NCBI GenBank assembly: GCA_037139735.1
Contig: JBAXFU010000041.1
Location: 1-27,166 of the forward strand
Direction: 5' to 3'
DNA length: 27,166 bases
From: UBA2402 sp037139735
GTDB taxonomy: Bacteria > Planctomycetota > Phycisphaerae > Phycisphaerales > UBA1924
The position numbers and the translations under genes are program-made. Every line of letters starts with the position of its first letter. The first letter of the stretch is position 1. Of the stretch, positions 15,203 through 22,013 are shown in pieces. Under the pieces are notes generated by a model. The model was not told where the DNA came from. It worked only from the letters and a program-made list of their open reading frames with translations, and did not search any database.

Positions 15203-15901
15203 TCAGCGTCGGACGGGCCGTCGTGCGGCGTGCATGCGAAGCGCTTCGAGGACTCGGTCGTCGGTGACTTCCTCGAACCGCTCGTAGCACGGACCCACGG
15301 CGGTGAAGTCCGTCGGCGCGCTCAGGCAGATCAGCCGATCGCACAGGGGCCGAAGCGCCGACAGCCGCTCCGCCGCCGCGACCGGCACGGCGATGATCAG
15401 CTCCAAGGGGTTCTCCGCACGAACCGTCCGGGCCGCCGCGATCATCGTGGAGCCGGTCGCGACGACGTCGTCGGTCAGGATGACGGTTCGCCCCGCGAGC
15501 GAGGCCGGCGGCCGCGCCGTTCGGAACAACTCGCGGCGGCGTTCGATCTCCGCTTCTTGCCTCGCGCGTTCCTCTTCGACGTACACCTTGGTGGCGCCGG
15601 TCAACGTCACGAGCGAGGGGTCGAGATGCACCTCTCCCGATTCCGAAACCGCGCCGATCGCGAGCTCCGGCTGGTCCGGCGACCGCAACTTGCGGGAGAG
15701 GACCACGTCGAGTTCGGCGTCGAGCCGTTCCGCGATGGGCGCCGCCGTCTCGATCCCTCCTCGCGGAATCGCCAGCACCACGGGGTTCGTCAGGTGGAGC
15801 GACGCGAGTTGCGAGGCGAGCATTCGCCCCGCCTCCTCGCGGTCGGCGAAGCGTCGAGCATTCAAGATCGACGCTCCGCATGCAGGTGCTCGTGGAACCA
15901 T
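15203..15901 (-). CDS. Predicted phosphoribosyltransferase (COG1926 type)
   Basis: The protein is 232 residues from the ATG at 15901. The type I PRT signature is clear: VILTDDVVATGSTM at 140-153, with the two acidic residues that hold PRPP/Mg, plus AIPRGGI (44-50) and SRKLRSPDQPELAIGAV (69-85), which are typical of COG1926. PRTs of this group transfer phosphoribose to an unidentified base or other acceptor. The ATG start overlaps the upstream hydrolase by 40 bases. A TTG at 15865 that makes a TTGA overlap with the hydrolase stop would give a 12-residue shorter protein starting closer to the conserved FADREEAG; the choice is open. A PRT of this group next to, or fused with, a dienelactone-hydrolase-like domain is a known arrangement (M. 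tuberculosis Rv0571c, from memory). The adjacent PRPP synthetase homologue could supply its substrate. Confidence 0.9.
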   Translation of the reverse strand: MVPRAPACGASILNARRFADREEAGRMLASQLASLHLTNPVVLAIPRGGIETAAPIAERLDAELDVVLSRKLRSPDQPELAIGAVSESGEVHLDPSLVTLTGATKVYVEEERARQEAEIERRRELFRTARPPASLAGRTVILTDDVVATGSTMIAAARTVRAENPLELIIAVPVAAAERLSALRPLCDRLICLSAPTDFTAVGPCYERFEEVTDDRVLEALRMHAARRPVRR

Positions 15902-16524
15902 GCCGCCGCGAGATCCGCCGCCCGCTCGAGCGTCCCGGGTTCCTCGAAGAGGTGCGTGGCGCCCGGCACGATCTCGAGGCGGACCCTGCCCCTCATCCGG
16001 AGCGTGGCGTGCCGGTTGAGGGTCAAGACCTCTTCGTCGCGTTCGCCCACGATCAACAGCGTGGGCGGGAGGTCTCCTTCGAGCGCGGTGCCGGCCAAGT
16101 CCGGGCGTCCGCCGCGGCAGACGACCGCTTGCACGTCCGGGTGGCCCGCCGCGGCGATGATCGCCGCCGCCGCGCCGGTGCTGGCGCCGAAGTAGCCGAT
16201 GGGGAGCCCTCGCGAGCGAGGGTCCGAGGCGATCAGGAGCCGTGCGTCCTCGAGCCGCGAGGCGAGCAACCCGACATCGAAGACGTTGCGTCGGTCGGCC
16301 TCCTCCTCCTCGGTCAGGAGGTCGAAGAGGAGCGTGCCGAACCCCGCCTGGTGCAGGCGAGTCGCCACGCGGCAGTTCCTCGGGCTGTGGCGGCTGCTGC
16401 CGCTGCCGTGGGCGAAGGCCACGAGGCCGGCGGCGTGCGGCGGCAGGTGCAGCACGCCGTCCAGGGCCACCCCGCCGGCGTTGACGATCACTTCGTCGGC
16501 CGCTTCGTGCATGGTCGCTCTCAT
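15862..16524 (-). CDS. Alpha/beta hydrolase of the dienelactone-hydrolase-like group
   Basis: The ATG at 16524 gives 220 residues. Its ATGA overlaps the stop of the HPF-like gene and is preceded by GAGGAGG (16529-16535, complement), four bases away. The alpha/beta-hydrolase core is visible: HGSGSSRHSPRN (39-50, oxyanion region), nucleophile elbow GASTG with Ser115, Asp163 in GERDEEV, and His191 in ATHLFEEPG. It has no signal peptide, so it is cytosolic. The group sits next to COG1926 phosphoribosyltransferases in many genomes or is fused to them, suggesting joint action on an unknown substrate. Here they remain separate, translationally coupled genes. The call as a hydrolase is firm; the substrate is unknown. 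Confidence 0.9.
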   Translation of the reverse strand: MRATMHEAADEVIVNAGGVALDGVLHLPPHAAGLVAFAHGSGSSRHSPRNCRVATRLHQAGFGTLLFDLLTEEEEADRRNVFDVGLLASRLEDARLLIASDPRSRGLPIGYFGASTGAAAAIIAAAGHPDVQAVVCRGGRPDLAGTALEGDLPPTLLIVGERDEEVLTLNRHATLRMRGRVRLEIVPGATHLFEEPGTLERAADLAAAWFHEHLHAERRS

Positions 16525-16901
16525 GACGCCTCCTCGCTCTCCGTCAGGGCCGTGGCATGATGCTTGACGTCGCCCCGCATGATCCGGACGTGGTCCTCGA
16601 GTTGACGCCGCGTCGCGACAAAGGCGTCTCGCAGGGCGACGAAGACGTCCTCGTGCGCGTGGTTCCACCGATGCTCGTGGCTGGTCACGATGTCGCGTCC
16701 CGGGACCGACAGGCGGATCCGCACGCTGAACAGATCGCCGTGACGCCCGTGATGGTGCGGACGGCTGATCACGATGGTGCAGCCCAGAATGCGGTCGCAA
16801 AATCGCTCGAGGGACCGGGCGTGCCGCACGGCCGCCGTCTGAACGGCATCGGACTCGGCGAGGCCCTCGAAGGCGATGGTGACAGGCGGGTGGTCGGCCA
16901 T
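16521..16901 (-). CDS. HPF/RaiA-family ribosome-associated protein
   Basis: The ATG at 16901, with GGAG ten bases upstream, gives 126 residues, close to the short-form hibernation factors HPF and RaiA/YfiA. The S30AE fold pattern is visible: an opening strand PVTIAFEGLAESDAVQTAAVRHARSLE cut by an amphipathic helix, then CTIVISRPHHHGRHGDLFSVRIRLSVPG, and a second helix EDVFVALRDAFVATRRQLED. The family binds the 30S decoding centre and silences or dimerises ribosomes in stationary phase. The tail after residue 105 is short, without the long-form dimerisation domain. It is flanked by the triple-BON gene (29 bases upstream) and the hydrolase (ATGA overlap), so it is made as part of a stress-type operon. 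Confidence 0.88.
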   Translation of the reverse strand: MADHPPVTIAFEGLAESDAVQTAAVRHARSLERFCDRILGCTIVISRPHHHGRHGDLFSVRIRLSVPGRDIVTSHEHRWNHAHEDVFVALRDAFVATRRQLEDHVRIMRGDVKHHATALTESEEAS

Positions 16902-16930
16902 GGGCGATCTCCGGTGTGGGGCGGGCCGCG

Positions 16931-17608
16931 TCAGAGGCACGAATCGACCGTGGTGTTGTCGACCACTCGCTTGACGCCGGGGGAGTAGTACGCCGCTCGC
17001 TCGAGGGCGTTCTTCTCCGTCCACGAACGCACGGCGCCCGTCAGCGTCACCACGCCGTCACGGACGGCGACGTTGATGCGTTTGGCCTCCCGGGAGGTCT
17101 GGCGTTCGAGGGCCTCCTCGATCTGTCGACGGATCAGGTCGGCCGACACCGACGTGGCGTTGACGGTGATGTGGTTGATGACGGACCGCACGCCGGTCAC
17201 CCGCTGCACGGCTCGCTCCGCGTCGTACCGCTGGGACCAGCTCTCGACGTTCCCCTCGAGCGTCACCGTGCCGCCAGCGACCGTGGTGGTGATCCGTTCG
17301 TCGGGGACGAGGACGTCCCATGTCAGCCCGTGACGGACGGCCTTGGCGATGTCCTCGTCGCTTCGCGCCCAGGTCGAGGGGATTCGAACCGTGAGGTTGT
17401 CGACCACGTCGCGAACGCCGTTGACGCGATGCGCCGCGTCGAGTCCGGCGAGTTTCTTCGGATAGCTGCTGATGTTGCCCGCCAGCGTCACCACGCCGTC
17501 CTTGACCTGCACGCCGACCTCGGTCTCGTCGACGGTCGGATCCCACTTGAGTTCGCTGAGCACGTCGGTCTTGATCTGCGCATCGGACTTCTCGGTGATC
17601 GTCGCCAT
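16931..17608 (-). CDS. Protein with three BON domains
   Basis: The ATG at 17608 follows AGGAG eight bases upstream (complement) and gives 225 residues. Three tandem BON repeats are visible, at about 10-72, 80-150 and 155-223. Each carries a helix followed by V-x-V-x-x-G-x-V-T-L-x-G (VQVKDGVVTLAGNISS, TTTVAGGTVTLEGNVES, VAVRDGVVTLTGAVRS) and a V-x-x-V-x-x-x-V-x-N ending. There is no signal peptide, unlike OsmY, so it is probably cytosolic. BON domains are thought to bind phospholipid or other hydrophobic surfaces and are often osmotically or stress induced. It is the first gene of the minus-strand operon BON, HPF-like, hydrolase, PRT, PRPP-synthetase-like, with a 253-base divergent spacer upstream. 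Confidence 0.93.
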   Translation of the reverse strand: MATITEKSDAQIKTDVLSELKWDPTVDETEVGVQVKDGVVTLAGNISSYPKKLAGLDAAHRVNGVRDVVDNLTVRIPSTWARSDEDIAKAVRHGLTWDVLVPDERITTTVAGGTVTLEGNVESWSQRYDAERAVQRVTGVRSVINHITVNATSVSADLIRRQIEEALERQTSREAKRINVAVRDGVVTLTGAVRSWTEKNALERAAYYSPGVKRVVDNTTVDSCL

Positions 17609-17719
17609 GGGAGGGCTCCTCTGGTTCGTCGTCGCGCCCCGTTGCCGTCGCGAGCGTTCGCGGCGATCGGTGGCGATGCTCATCAGGAACGTCTTGAGGA
17701 TGGCGGTTAGTCGCTGCGA

Positions 17720-17780
17720 CCGCCACGGGGAAAGGTCCGCGATCCTGCGATGCCCGATCGGGGAACAGTCCCCGTGGCGG
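17720..17780. repeat. 12-bp perfect inverted repeat in a divergent promoter region
   Basis: CCGCCACGGGGA at 17720-17731 is matched by its exact reverse complement TCCCCGTGGCGG at 17769-17780, with 37 bases between. It sits near the middle of the 253-base spacer separating the BON operon (start 17608, minus) from the DUF883 gene (start 17862, plus). It could be paired operator half-sites for a regulator serving both directions, or a long hairpin in one leader. Nothing else is recognisable in this spacer. Confidence 0.5.
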
Positions 17781-17861
17781 GGGCCCTCGAGCGGGTCGAC
17801 CCTCCCCTCGTGGCGGCGACGTTCGCCGCCTGGTCCTTCACCCATCATCACGGAGTCCGCC

Positions 17862-18167
17862 ATGGAAGCAGACGTCATGTCCGACGGGAACCTCGCGCTG
17901 CAACGCGAGCTCGATCGTCTTCGCGCCGACCTCAGCATGCTCCGCAACGACCTCTCGCATCTTCGAGACGACGCGGTGCGCTCCGCGAAGGTCGGCGCGA
18001 CCGAGGCGAAGGAACGCCTCTCCGAGCGGCTGCGAGACGCGAGCGCCAAGGCCAAGCAGACCGCCGAGGCCGTGGGGCGACAGGTCGGCGAGCACCCCGT
18101 CATGTCCCTCGCGGCCGTCTTCGCGGTCGGCATGGCGGCCGGGCTCGTGCTCTCGAGGCGGAGTTGA
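17862..18167 (+). CDS. DUF883 (ElaB/YqjD/CsbD-like) membrane-anchored protein
   Basis: The ATG at 17862 (GGAG nine bases upstream) gives 101 residues; ATG at codon 6 is possible. Residues 12-75 form a long charged coiled coil (LQRELDRLRADLSMLRNDLSHLRDD, here split: LQRELDRLRADL then NDLSHLRDD). A C-terminal membrane helix, HPVMSLAAVFAVGMAAGLVLSR in outline (about 79-99), ends in Arg-Arg. This is the YqjD/ElaB layout. In E. coli, YqjD is a stationary-phase, inner-membrane tail-anchored protein that binds ribosomes. The next two genes keep the same order as E. coli yqjD-yqjE-yqjK in terms of size and topology. Its placement across from an HPF-type ribosome silencer supports a link to ribosome inactivation (inference). 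Confidence 0.88.
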   Translation: MEADVMSDGNLALQRELDRLRADLSMLRNDLSHLRDDAVRSAKVGATEAKERLSERLRDASAKAKQTAEAVGRQVGEHPVMSLAAVFAVGMAAGLVLSRRS

Positions 18168-18170
18168 ATC

Positions 18171-18446
18171 GTGCAGGCCGTCACCGAACTGATCGTGCGC
18201 ACCGCCGAACTCGCCGAGGCCGAGGGGCGAGTGCTGCGTCTCATGACCCTTCGTGTCGCGACGGCCGTCGCGATCATCCTGCTCGGCGTGGCGGCATCCG
18301 CGGCGGGGCTCGTCCTGCTCTTGACGGCGATCTATCTTGCCGTCGCCGAGCGGAGCTCTCCCGCCGCGGGTGCCGCGTCTTCCGGCGGGTGCGCCCTGCT
18401 CCTGGGGGCGGTCGTCGTCTGGTGCGGTCGGCGATGCGGAACGTGA
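18171..18446 (+). CDS. YqjE-like two-helix membrane protein (holin superfamily III type)
   Basis: The GTG at 18171, three bases after the preceding stop and with GGAG just upstream, gives 91 residues. An N-terminal amphipathic helix (ELIVRTAELAEAEGRVLRL) leads into a hydrophobic segment at about 31-57 and a second at about 66-86. This matches the size and topology of YqjE/DUF1469 proteins, which accompany DUF883 genes. There is no lytic gene nearby, so a phage holin role is unlikely. Close spacing on both sides indicates co-transcription with the DUF883 gene. Confidence 0.75.
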   Translation: MQAVTELIVRTAELAEAEGRVLRLMTLRVATAVAIILLGVAASAAGLVLLLTAIYLAVAERSSPAAGAASSGGCALLLGAVVVWCGRRCGT

Positions 18447-18468
18447 TCGCCAACGAACGGCGGATCCC

Positions 18469-18717
18469 ATGACGCCACTGGAACTGGCCAAGGCGAGATT
18501 GATCGAGTTGGGCGAGCGGCACGACGCCTCCCGTCCGGCCGCCGTGCACCCGCTGTGGCGAGCGGGCGGCATGGCAGGCATGGGACTGCTCGCCGGCGTG
18601 CTGCTGGCCGGACGCAAGGGGGCTTCCAAGGGCAATGGCCCGGGGTCGACCAGGTCGGCGATTCGGCTCGCGATGACCGTGGCGCCATGGCTCGCTTCGT
18701 TCATCCTGCGGCGATGA
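18469..18717 (+). CDS. Small membrane protein, third gene of a yqjDEK-like set
   Basis: This 82-residue protein starts at the ATG at 18469, 22 bases after the YqjE-like gene. The first 20 residues are charged and helical (LELAKARLIELGERHD). Two weakly hydrophobic segments follow at about 34-48 and 65-80, ending in Arg-Arg. The position equals that of yqjK in enterobacteria, but I see no convincing sequence match, so the name is not transferred. It is convergent with ileS across 44 bases. Confidence 0.65.
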   Translation: MTPLELAKARLIELGERHDASRPAAVHPLWRAGGMAGMGLLAGVLLAGRKGASKGNGPGSTRSAIRLAMTVAPWLASFILRR

Positions 18718-18736
18718 ACGGGCGTGCGACAGTCGA

Positions 18737-18751
18737 ACTCGCGCCGCGAGT
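18737..18751. terminator. Small hairpin between convergent genes
   Basis: ACTCGC and GCGAGT pair around a GCC loop in the 44-base gap between the last yqjDEK-like gene and ileS. The stem is six bases with no T-run on either strand, so it is only a candidate bidirectional terminator. Confidence 0.3.
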
Positions 18752-18761
18752 CGGCGGCGGA

Positions 18762-21700
18762 TCACGTCGTGCCGACGGCCGCCGCGTCGCGATCGCTGAG
18801 CGTGCCTCCGTCGGCGCGAGGCCGCACCGTGCCGTCGCGCTTCCATGAACGCTCGCAGCGAGGCCGCTCGCGAAGGTCGACGACCCGAACGTCCGTGGCG
18901 TCGGCGTCGAGCGTCACTTCGCTCACGCCGATCAGGTCCGCGAGATCGACCGGGTCGAACTGACTCAGGGCTCGTTCCGGATCCGGCAGCGTCACGCCGG
19001 CATCGAGGGGGTTCTCGACGCCCGCCTCGGCCTTGGCCCGCTCGAGCGCCAGCCGAGCGGCGTCGCGTGCCGCCAGGACCTTGGGCCACTGACCGCTCGA
19101 CGTCACGCCAAAGGCGCGAATGAAGGGCTCGAGGTGCACGCAGCGGTCGACGTCCGACGCCTTCCAGAGCGCCCGGTACGCCTCGTCGGCGGTGTGGGTC
19201 ATGATGGGGGCAAGCAGGCGGCAGAGCCCGTCGGTGATCGACCAGAGGGCGGACTGCGTCGCCCGGCGTCGCGGAGCGGTCGGGGCGTCGCAATAGAGGC
19301 GGTCCTTGGCCGCGGCAAGGTACTCCGAGGACAAGGTGGTGTTGCAGAAGTCGAAGATCGCCTTGTGAACGGTCTTGAAGTCGTACTGCTCGTACGCCCG
19401 GATGGCGTCGGCCGCGACGCGATCGAACTCGCCCAGGATCCACGCCTCCAGCGAGGCGGGGGGCAAGGACTTGAGATCGACCATGTCGCTCGCCGAGAAG
19501 TCGGAGAGATTGCTGAGCATGAATCTCAGGGTGTTGCGGACCTTGCGGTAGCTCTCGCCCGCCAGTCCGAAGAGTTCGACGTCGACCTTGACGTCGTTCT
19601 CGTAGGCGAGCGACGAGACCCACCAGCGCATGACGTCCATGCCGAACTCGGTGCACAGGCTGTCGACCTCGTAGCGGCTGGCGTCGGGGCGGCTCTTGCT
19701 GAGCTTGCGTCCGTCGCGGTCCACCATGAAGCCGTGCGTCAGCAGCGTGCGGAACGGGGGTTGTCCGGTGACGCCCAGCGCGGGCAGTAGCGAGAGCTGG
19801 AACCAGCCGCGGTGCTGGTCGGATCCTTCGAGGTAGAGGTCGCAGGGGTAGCCTTGCCCGCGTTCGCGCATGACGGCGTTCCACGAGGAGCCCGACTCGA
19901 ACCAGACGTCGAGGATGTCGCCGCCCTTCTTGAGGTGGGCGAAGGGGGCGTTGCCGTGGAAGCGGTCCTTGAGGGGTTGCGGGAGGTGCGGATCCTGCTG
20001 CGGGTCGTAGGAAGCCAGCAGGTCGGCCGGCGCATGCGTGAACCACGCGTCGGAGCCCTTCTTGCGGACGACCTCGAGCACCGCGCGAACGCTGGCGGGG
20101 GTCATGAAGGTTTGTCCGTCGGGGGTCTCGAAGGCGGGGATGGGAAGGCCCCAGGCACGCTGGCGAGAGATGCACCAGTCGGGACGGGATTCGAGCATGC
20201 CGCGAAGGCGGTTGCGGCCCCATTCGGGCACGAAGTTGACGCCTTCGCGGGTGGTGTCGAGGCCGCGTTGGCGGAGGTGCTGCGGCTGCTCGCCCGCGAT
20301 GGCGAAGGGGCGATCGACGCCGACGAACCACTGCTCGGTGCAGCGGAAGATGGTGGGGGTCTTGCTGCGCCAGTCGTGCGGGTAGCTGTGGGTGAAGGTG
20401 AAGTCGTGGAAGAGGTGGCCGGATTGGCGGAGGTGTTCGGCGACGAGTTTGTTGGCTTCCCAGACGTTCTTGCCCCGAAGCCATGCGGGGACGGTGGCGT
20501 CGTAGGTGCCGTCGGCCTTGACGGGGCAGTAGACGGGCACGTGCTCGCGAAGGCCCGTCATGTAGTCCTCCTGGCCGTGTCCCGGGGCGGTATGCACCAG
20601 CCCGGTGCCGTCCTCGAGCGTGACGTAGTCGGCGCCGACGACGCGGAAGACCTTGGCGTTGGCGGGGATCTCCACCCCTTGGCTCGCGTTGAGCGCGCCC
20701 ACGCCCTCGCCCCTCGCCGGATCGACGAAGGGATGGCGGTACGCCAGGCCCAGCAGGGCTTCGCCCCGCACGCGGGCCAGTTCGACGACCTGCTCGCTGC
20801 GAGCGGCCTTGGTGACTCGCTCGACCGCCTCCGCGGCGAGGATCGTCACGTTGCCATCGATCCACGCCAGCGCGTAGTCGAACTTGGGATTGACCGCGAT
20901 GGCCATGTTCGCGGGAAGCGTCCATGGCGTCGTTGTCCAGATCATGAAGCAGGGCCGCTGGTGGGGACGCATGCCCGGGCGAGGCGTCTTGGCGGCGTCT
21001 TCGTCGCCCGCCTCCTCCTCGGTCTCCTCGTCGGCGTGCGCGGGGAGTCCGAAGGCGTCATAGACCGCGTCCGCGTCGGCGGCCTCGAAGTCGACGTAGA
21101 CGCTCAGGTCCTCGCGGTCGTAGTACTCGAGCTCGGCCTCGGCCAACGCCGTCTCGTTGGCGATCGACCAGTGCACCGGCTTGAGCGCGCGGAAGACCAG
21201 GTCGCGTTCGAGGAGCGTGGCGAGCACCTCAAGCGTCGCTGCCTCGAAGGCCGGGGCCATCGTCATGTACGGATCGTCGTAATCCGCCAGCGTGAGCAGT
21301 CGCTGCATCTGGCCGGACTGAAGCTTGATGTACTTTTCGGCGTGCTTCTGGCACTCGCGACGAATCGCGGCGCGGCGGGTCCACTCGTCGAGCGTCTTGA
21401 GCTTCTCGACCTTGCCGCCCTCCACGAGCTCGGTCATCACCTTGTGCTCGATGGGAAGTCCGTGGCAGTCCCACCCCGGCGTGTAGGGGACGTCGAACCC
21501 CATCATGCCCCGGGAACGAACCACGAAGTCCTTCAGGCACTTGTTCATCAGGTGCCCGAGGTGGATCGATCCGTTCGCGTACGGGGGACCGTCGTGGAAG
21601 ACGAACTTGGGCGATTGCTTCCTCGCGTCGCGGAGGCGCGCGTAGACCCTCGATTGGTTCCATCGCTTCATCGAGGCCGGTTCGTTCTGGACCAGGTTCG

Positions 21701-21821
21701 CCTTCATGGGGAAGGAGGTCTGGGGCAGGTTCAGCGTGGCCCGGTAGCGGCTCTTGCCCCCGTCGTCGGGGGTGGCGGGCTTGGCGGGGGCTGTCTCGGG
21801 GTTGGACGGGCTGGAGGACAT
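18762..21821 (-). CDS. ileS: Isoleucine-tRNA ligase
   Basis: This 1019-residue class I synthetase charges tRNA-Ile in the cytosol. The HIGH motif reads HLGH at 87-90 within PPYANGSIHLGH, and the KMSKS motif reads KLSKS at 706-710. The CP1 editing domain lies between them, with an acidic, low-complexity insertion (EETEEEAGDEDAAKTP) near residue 270. The W-x-S-G-S-S-W type segment (VWFESGSSWNAV) is present. The C-terminal zinc knuckle is decayed: CERSW at 989-993 and LSDRD near 1008-1012 retain the framework of C-x-x-C-W and L-C-x-R-C, but only Cys989 remains of the four ligands. A Pro/Ala-rich N-terminal extension of about 25 residues precedes the catalytic part. It is divergent from scpB across 192 bases. 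Confidence 0.98.
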   Translation of the reverse strand: MSSSPSNPETAPAKPATPDDGGKSRYRATLNLPQTSFPMKANLVQNEPASMKRWNQSRVYARLRDARKQSPKFVFHDGPPYANGSIHLGHLMNKCLKDFVVRSRGMMGFDVPYTPGWDCHGLPIEHKVMTELVEGGKVEKLKTLDEWTRRAAIRRECQKHAEKYIKLQSGQMQRLLTLADYDDPYMTMAPAFEAATLEVLATLLERDLVFRALKPVHWSIANETALAEAELEYYDREDLSVYVDFEAADADAVYDAFGLPAHADEETEEEAGDEDAAKTPRPGMRPHQRPCFMIWTTTPWTLPANMAIAVNPKFDYALAWIDGNVTILAAEAVERVTKAARSEQVVELARVRGEALLGLAYRHPFVDPARGEGVGALNASQGVEIPANAKVFRVVGADYVTLEDGTGLVHTAPGHGQEDYMTGLREHVPVYCPVKADGTYDATVPAWLRGKNVWEANKLVAEHLRQSGHLFHDFTFTHSYPHDWRSKTPTIFRCTEQWFVGVDRPFAIAGEQPQHLRQRGLDTTREGVNFVPEWGRNRLRGMLESRPDWCISRQRAWGLPIPAFETPDGQTFMTPASVRAVLEVVRKKGSDAWFTHAPADLLASYDPQQDPHLPQPLKDRFHGNAPFAHLKKGGDILDVWFESGSSWNAVMRERGQGYPCDLYLEGSDQHRGWFQLSLLPALGVTGQPPFRTLLTHGFMVDRDGRKLSKSRPDASRYEVDSLCTEFGMDVMRWWVSSLAYENDVKVDVELFGLAGESYRKVRNTLRFMLSNLSDFSASDMVDLKSLPPASLEAWILGEFDRVAADAIRAYEQYDFKTVHKAIFDFCNTTLSSEYLAAAKDRLYCDAPTAPRRRATQSALWSITDGLCRLLAPIMTHTADEAYRALWKASDVDRCVHLEPFIRAFGVTSSGQWPKVLAARDAARLALERAKAEAGVENPLDAGVTLPDPERALSQFDPVDLADLIGVSEVTLDADATDVRVVDLRERPRCERSWKRDGTVRPRADGGTLSDRDAAAVGTT

Positions 21822-21849
21822 GGGTGGTGCTCGGAGACGGTCGGTAGGG

Positions 21850-21874
21850 TCGGAGGGGACGACGCCCCTCCCGA
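21850..21874 (-). promoter_or_regulatory. Stem-loop in the ileS 5' leader
   Basis: GGAGGGG (21852-21858) pairs perfectly with CCCCTCC (21865-21871) around the loop ACGACG; one bulged base would allow two further pairs. It lies 29 bases upstream of the ileS start. If the -10 box suggested at 21884-21889 is right, the hairpin would form the very 5' end of the mRNA. It is not a T-box: no specifier loop or T-box sequence is seen. Confidence 0.4.
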
Positions 21875-21883
21875 CGCCGATCC

Positions 21884-21889
21884 ATCATA
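21884..21889 (-). promoter_or_regulatory. Candidate -10 box for ileS
   Basis: TATGAT on the minus strand matches the sigma-70 -10 consensus at five of six bases and stands out in GC-rich surroundings, about 63 bases before the start codon. No good -35 element is visible at 16-18 bases spacing (best is TTCAGT at 16), so the call is tentative. Confidence 0.35.
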
Positions 21890-22013
21890 GCGAATCGCGT
21901 GGGCGACTGAATGTTCGGGGGCATGCACGCCGGCGGGCTCGCGGGCCGCCGCCCGCGCGTTTCTCCCGCCGCGGGCATGCCCCTCGGCACTTGCCCCGAC
22001 CTACCGTTGGCCC

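Noticed and set aside
18171..18446. Phage holin or prophage remnant
   Set aside because: The gene sits in a yqjD-like set with no endolysin, integrase or phage structural genes nearby.
18274..20925. 883-residue frame within ileS, and a 692-residue frame opposite it (19812-21890)
   Set aside because: They are out-of-frame shadows of ileS without recognisable motifs.
21822..22013. T-box riboswitch upstream of ileS
   Set aside because: Only a simple hairpin is present; no specifier loop, T-box sequence or antiterminator could be found in the 192-base spacer.
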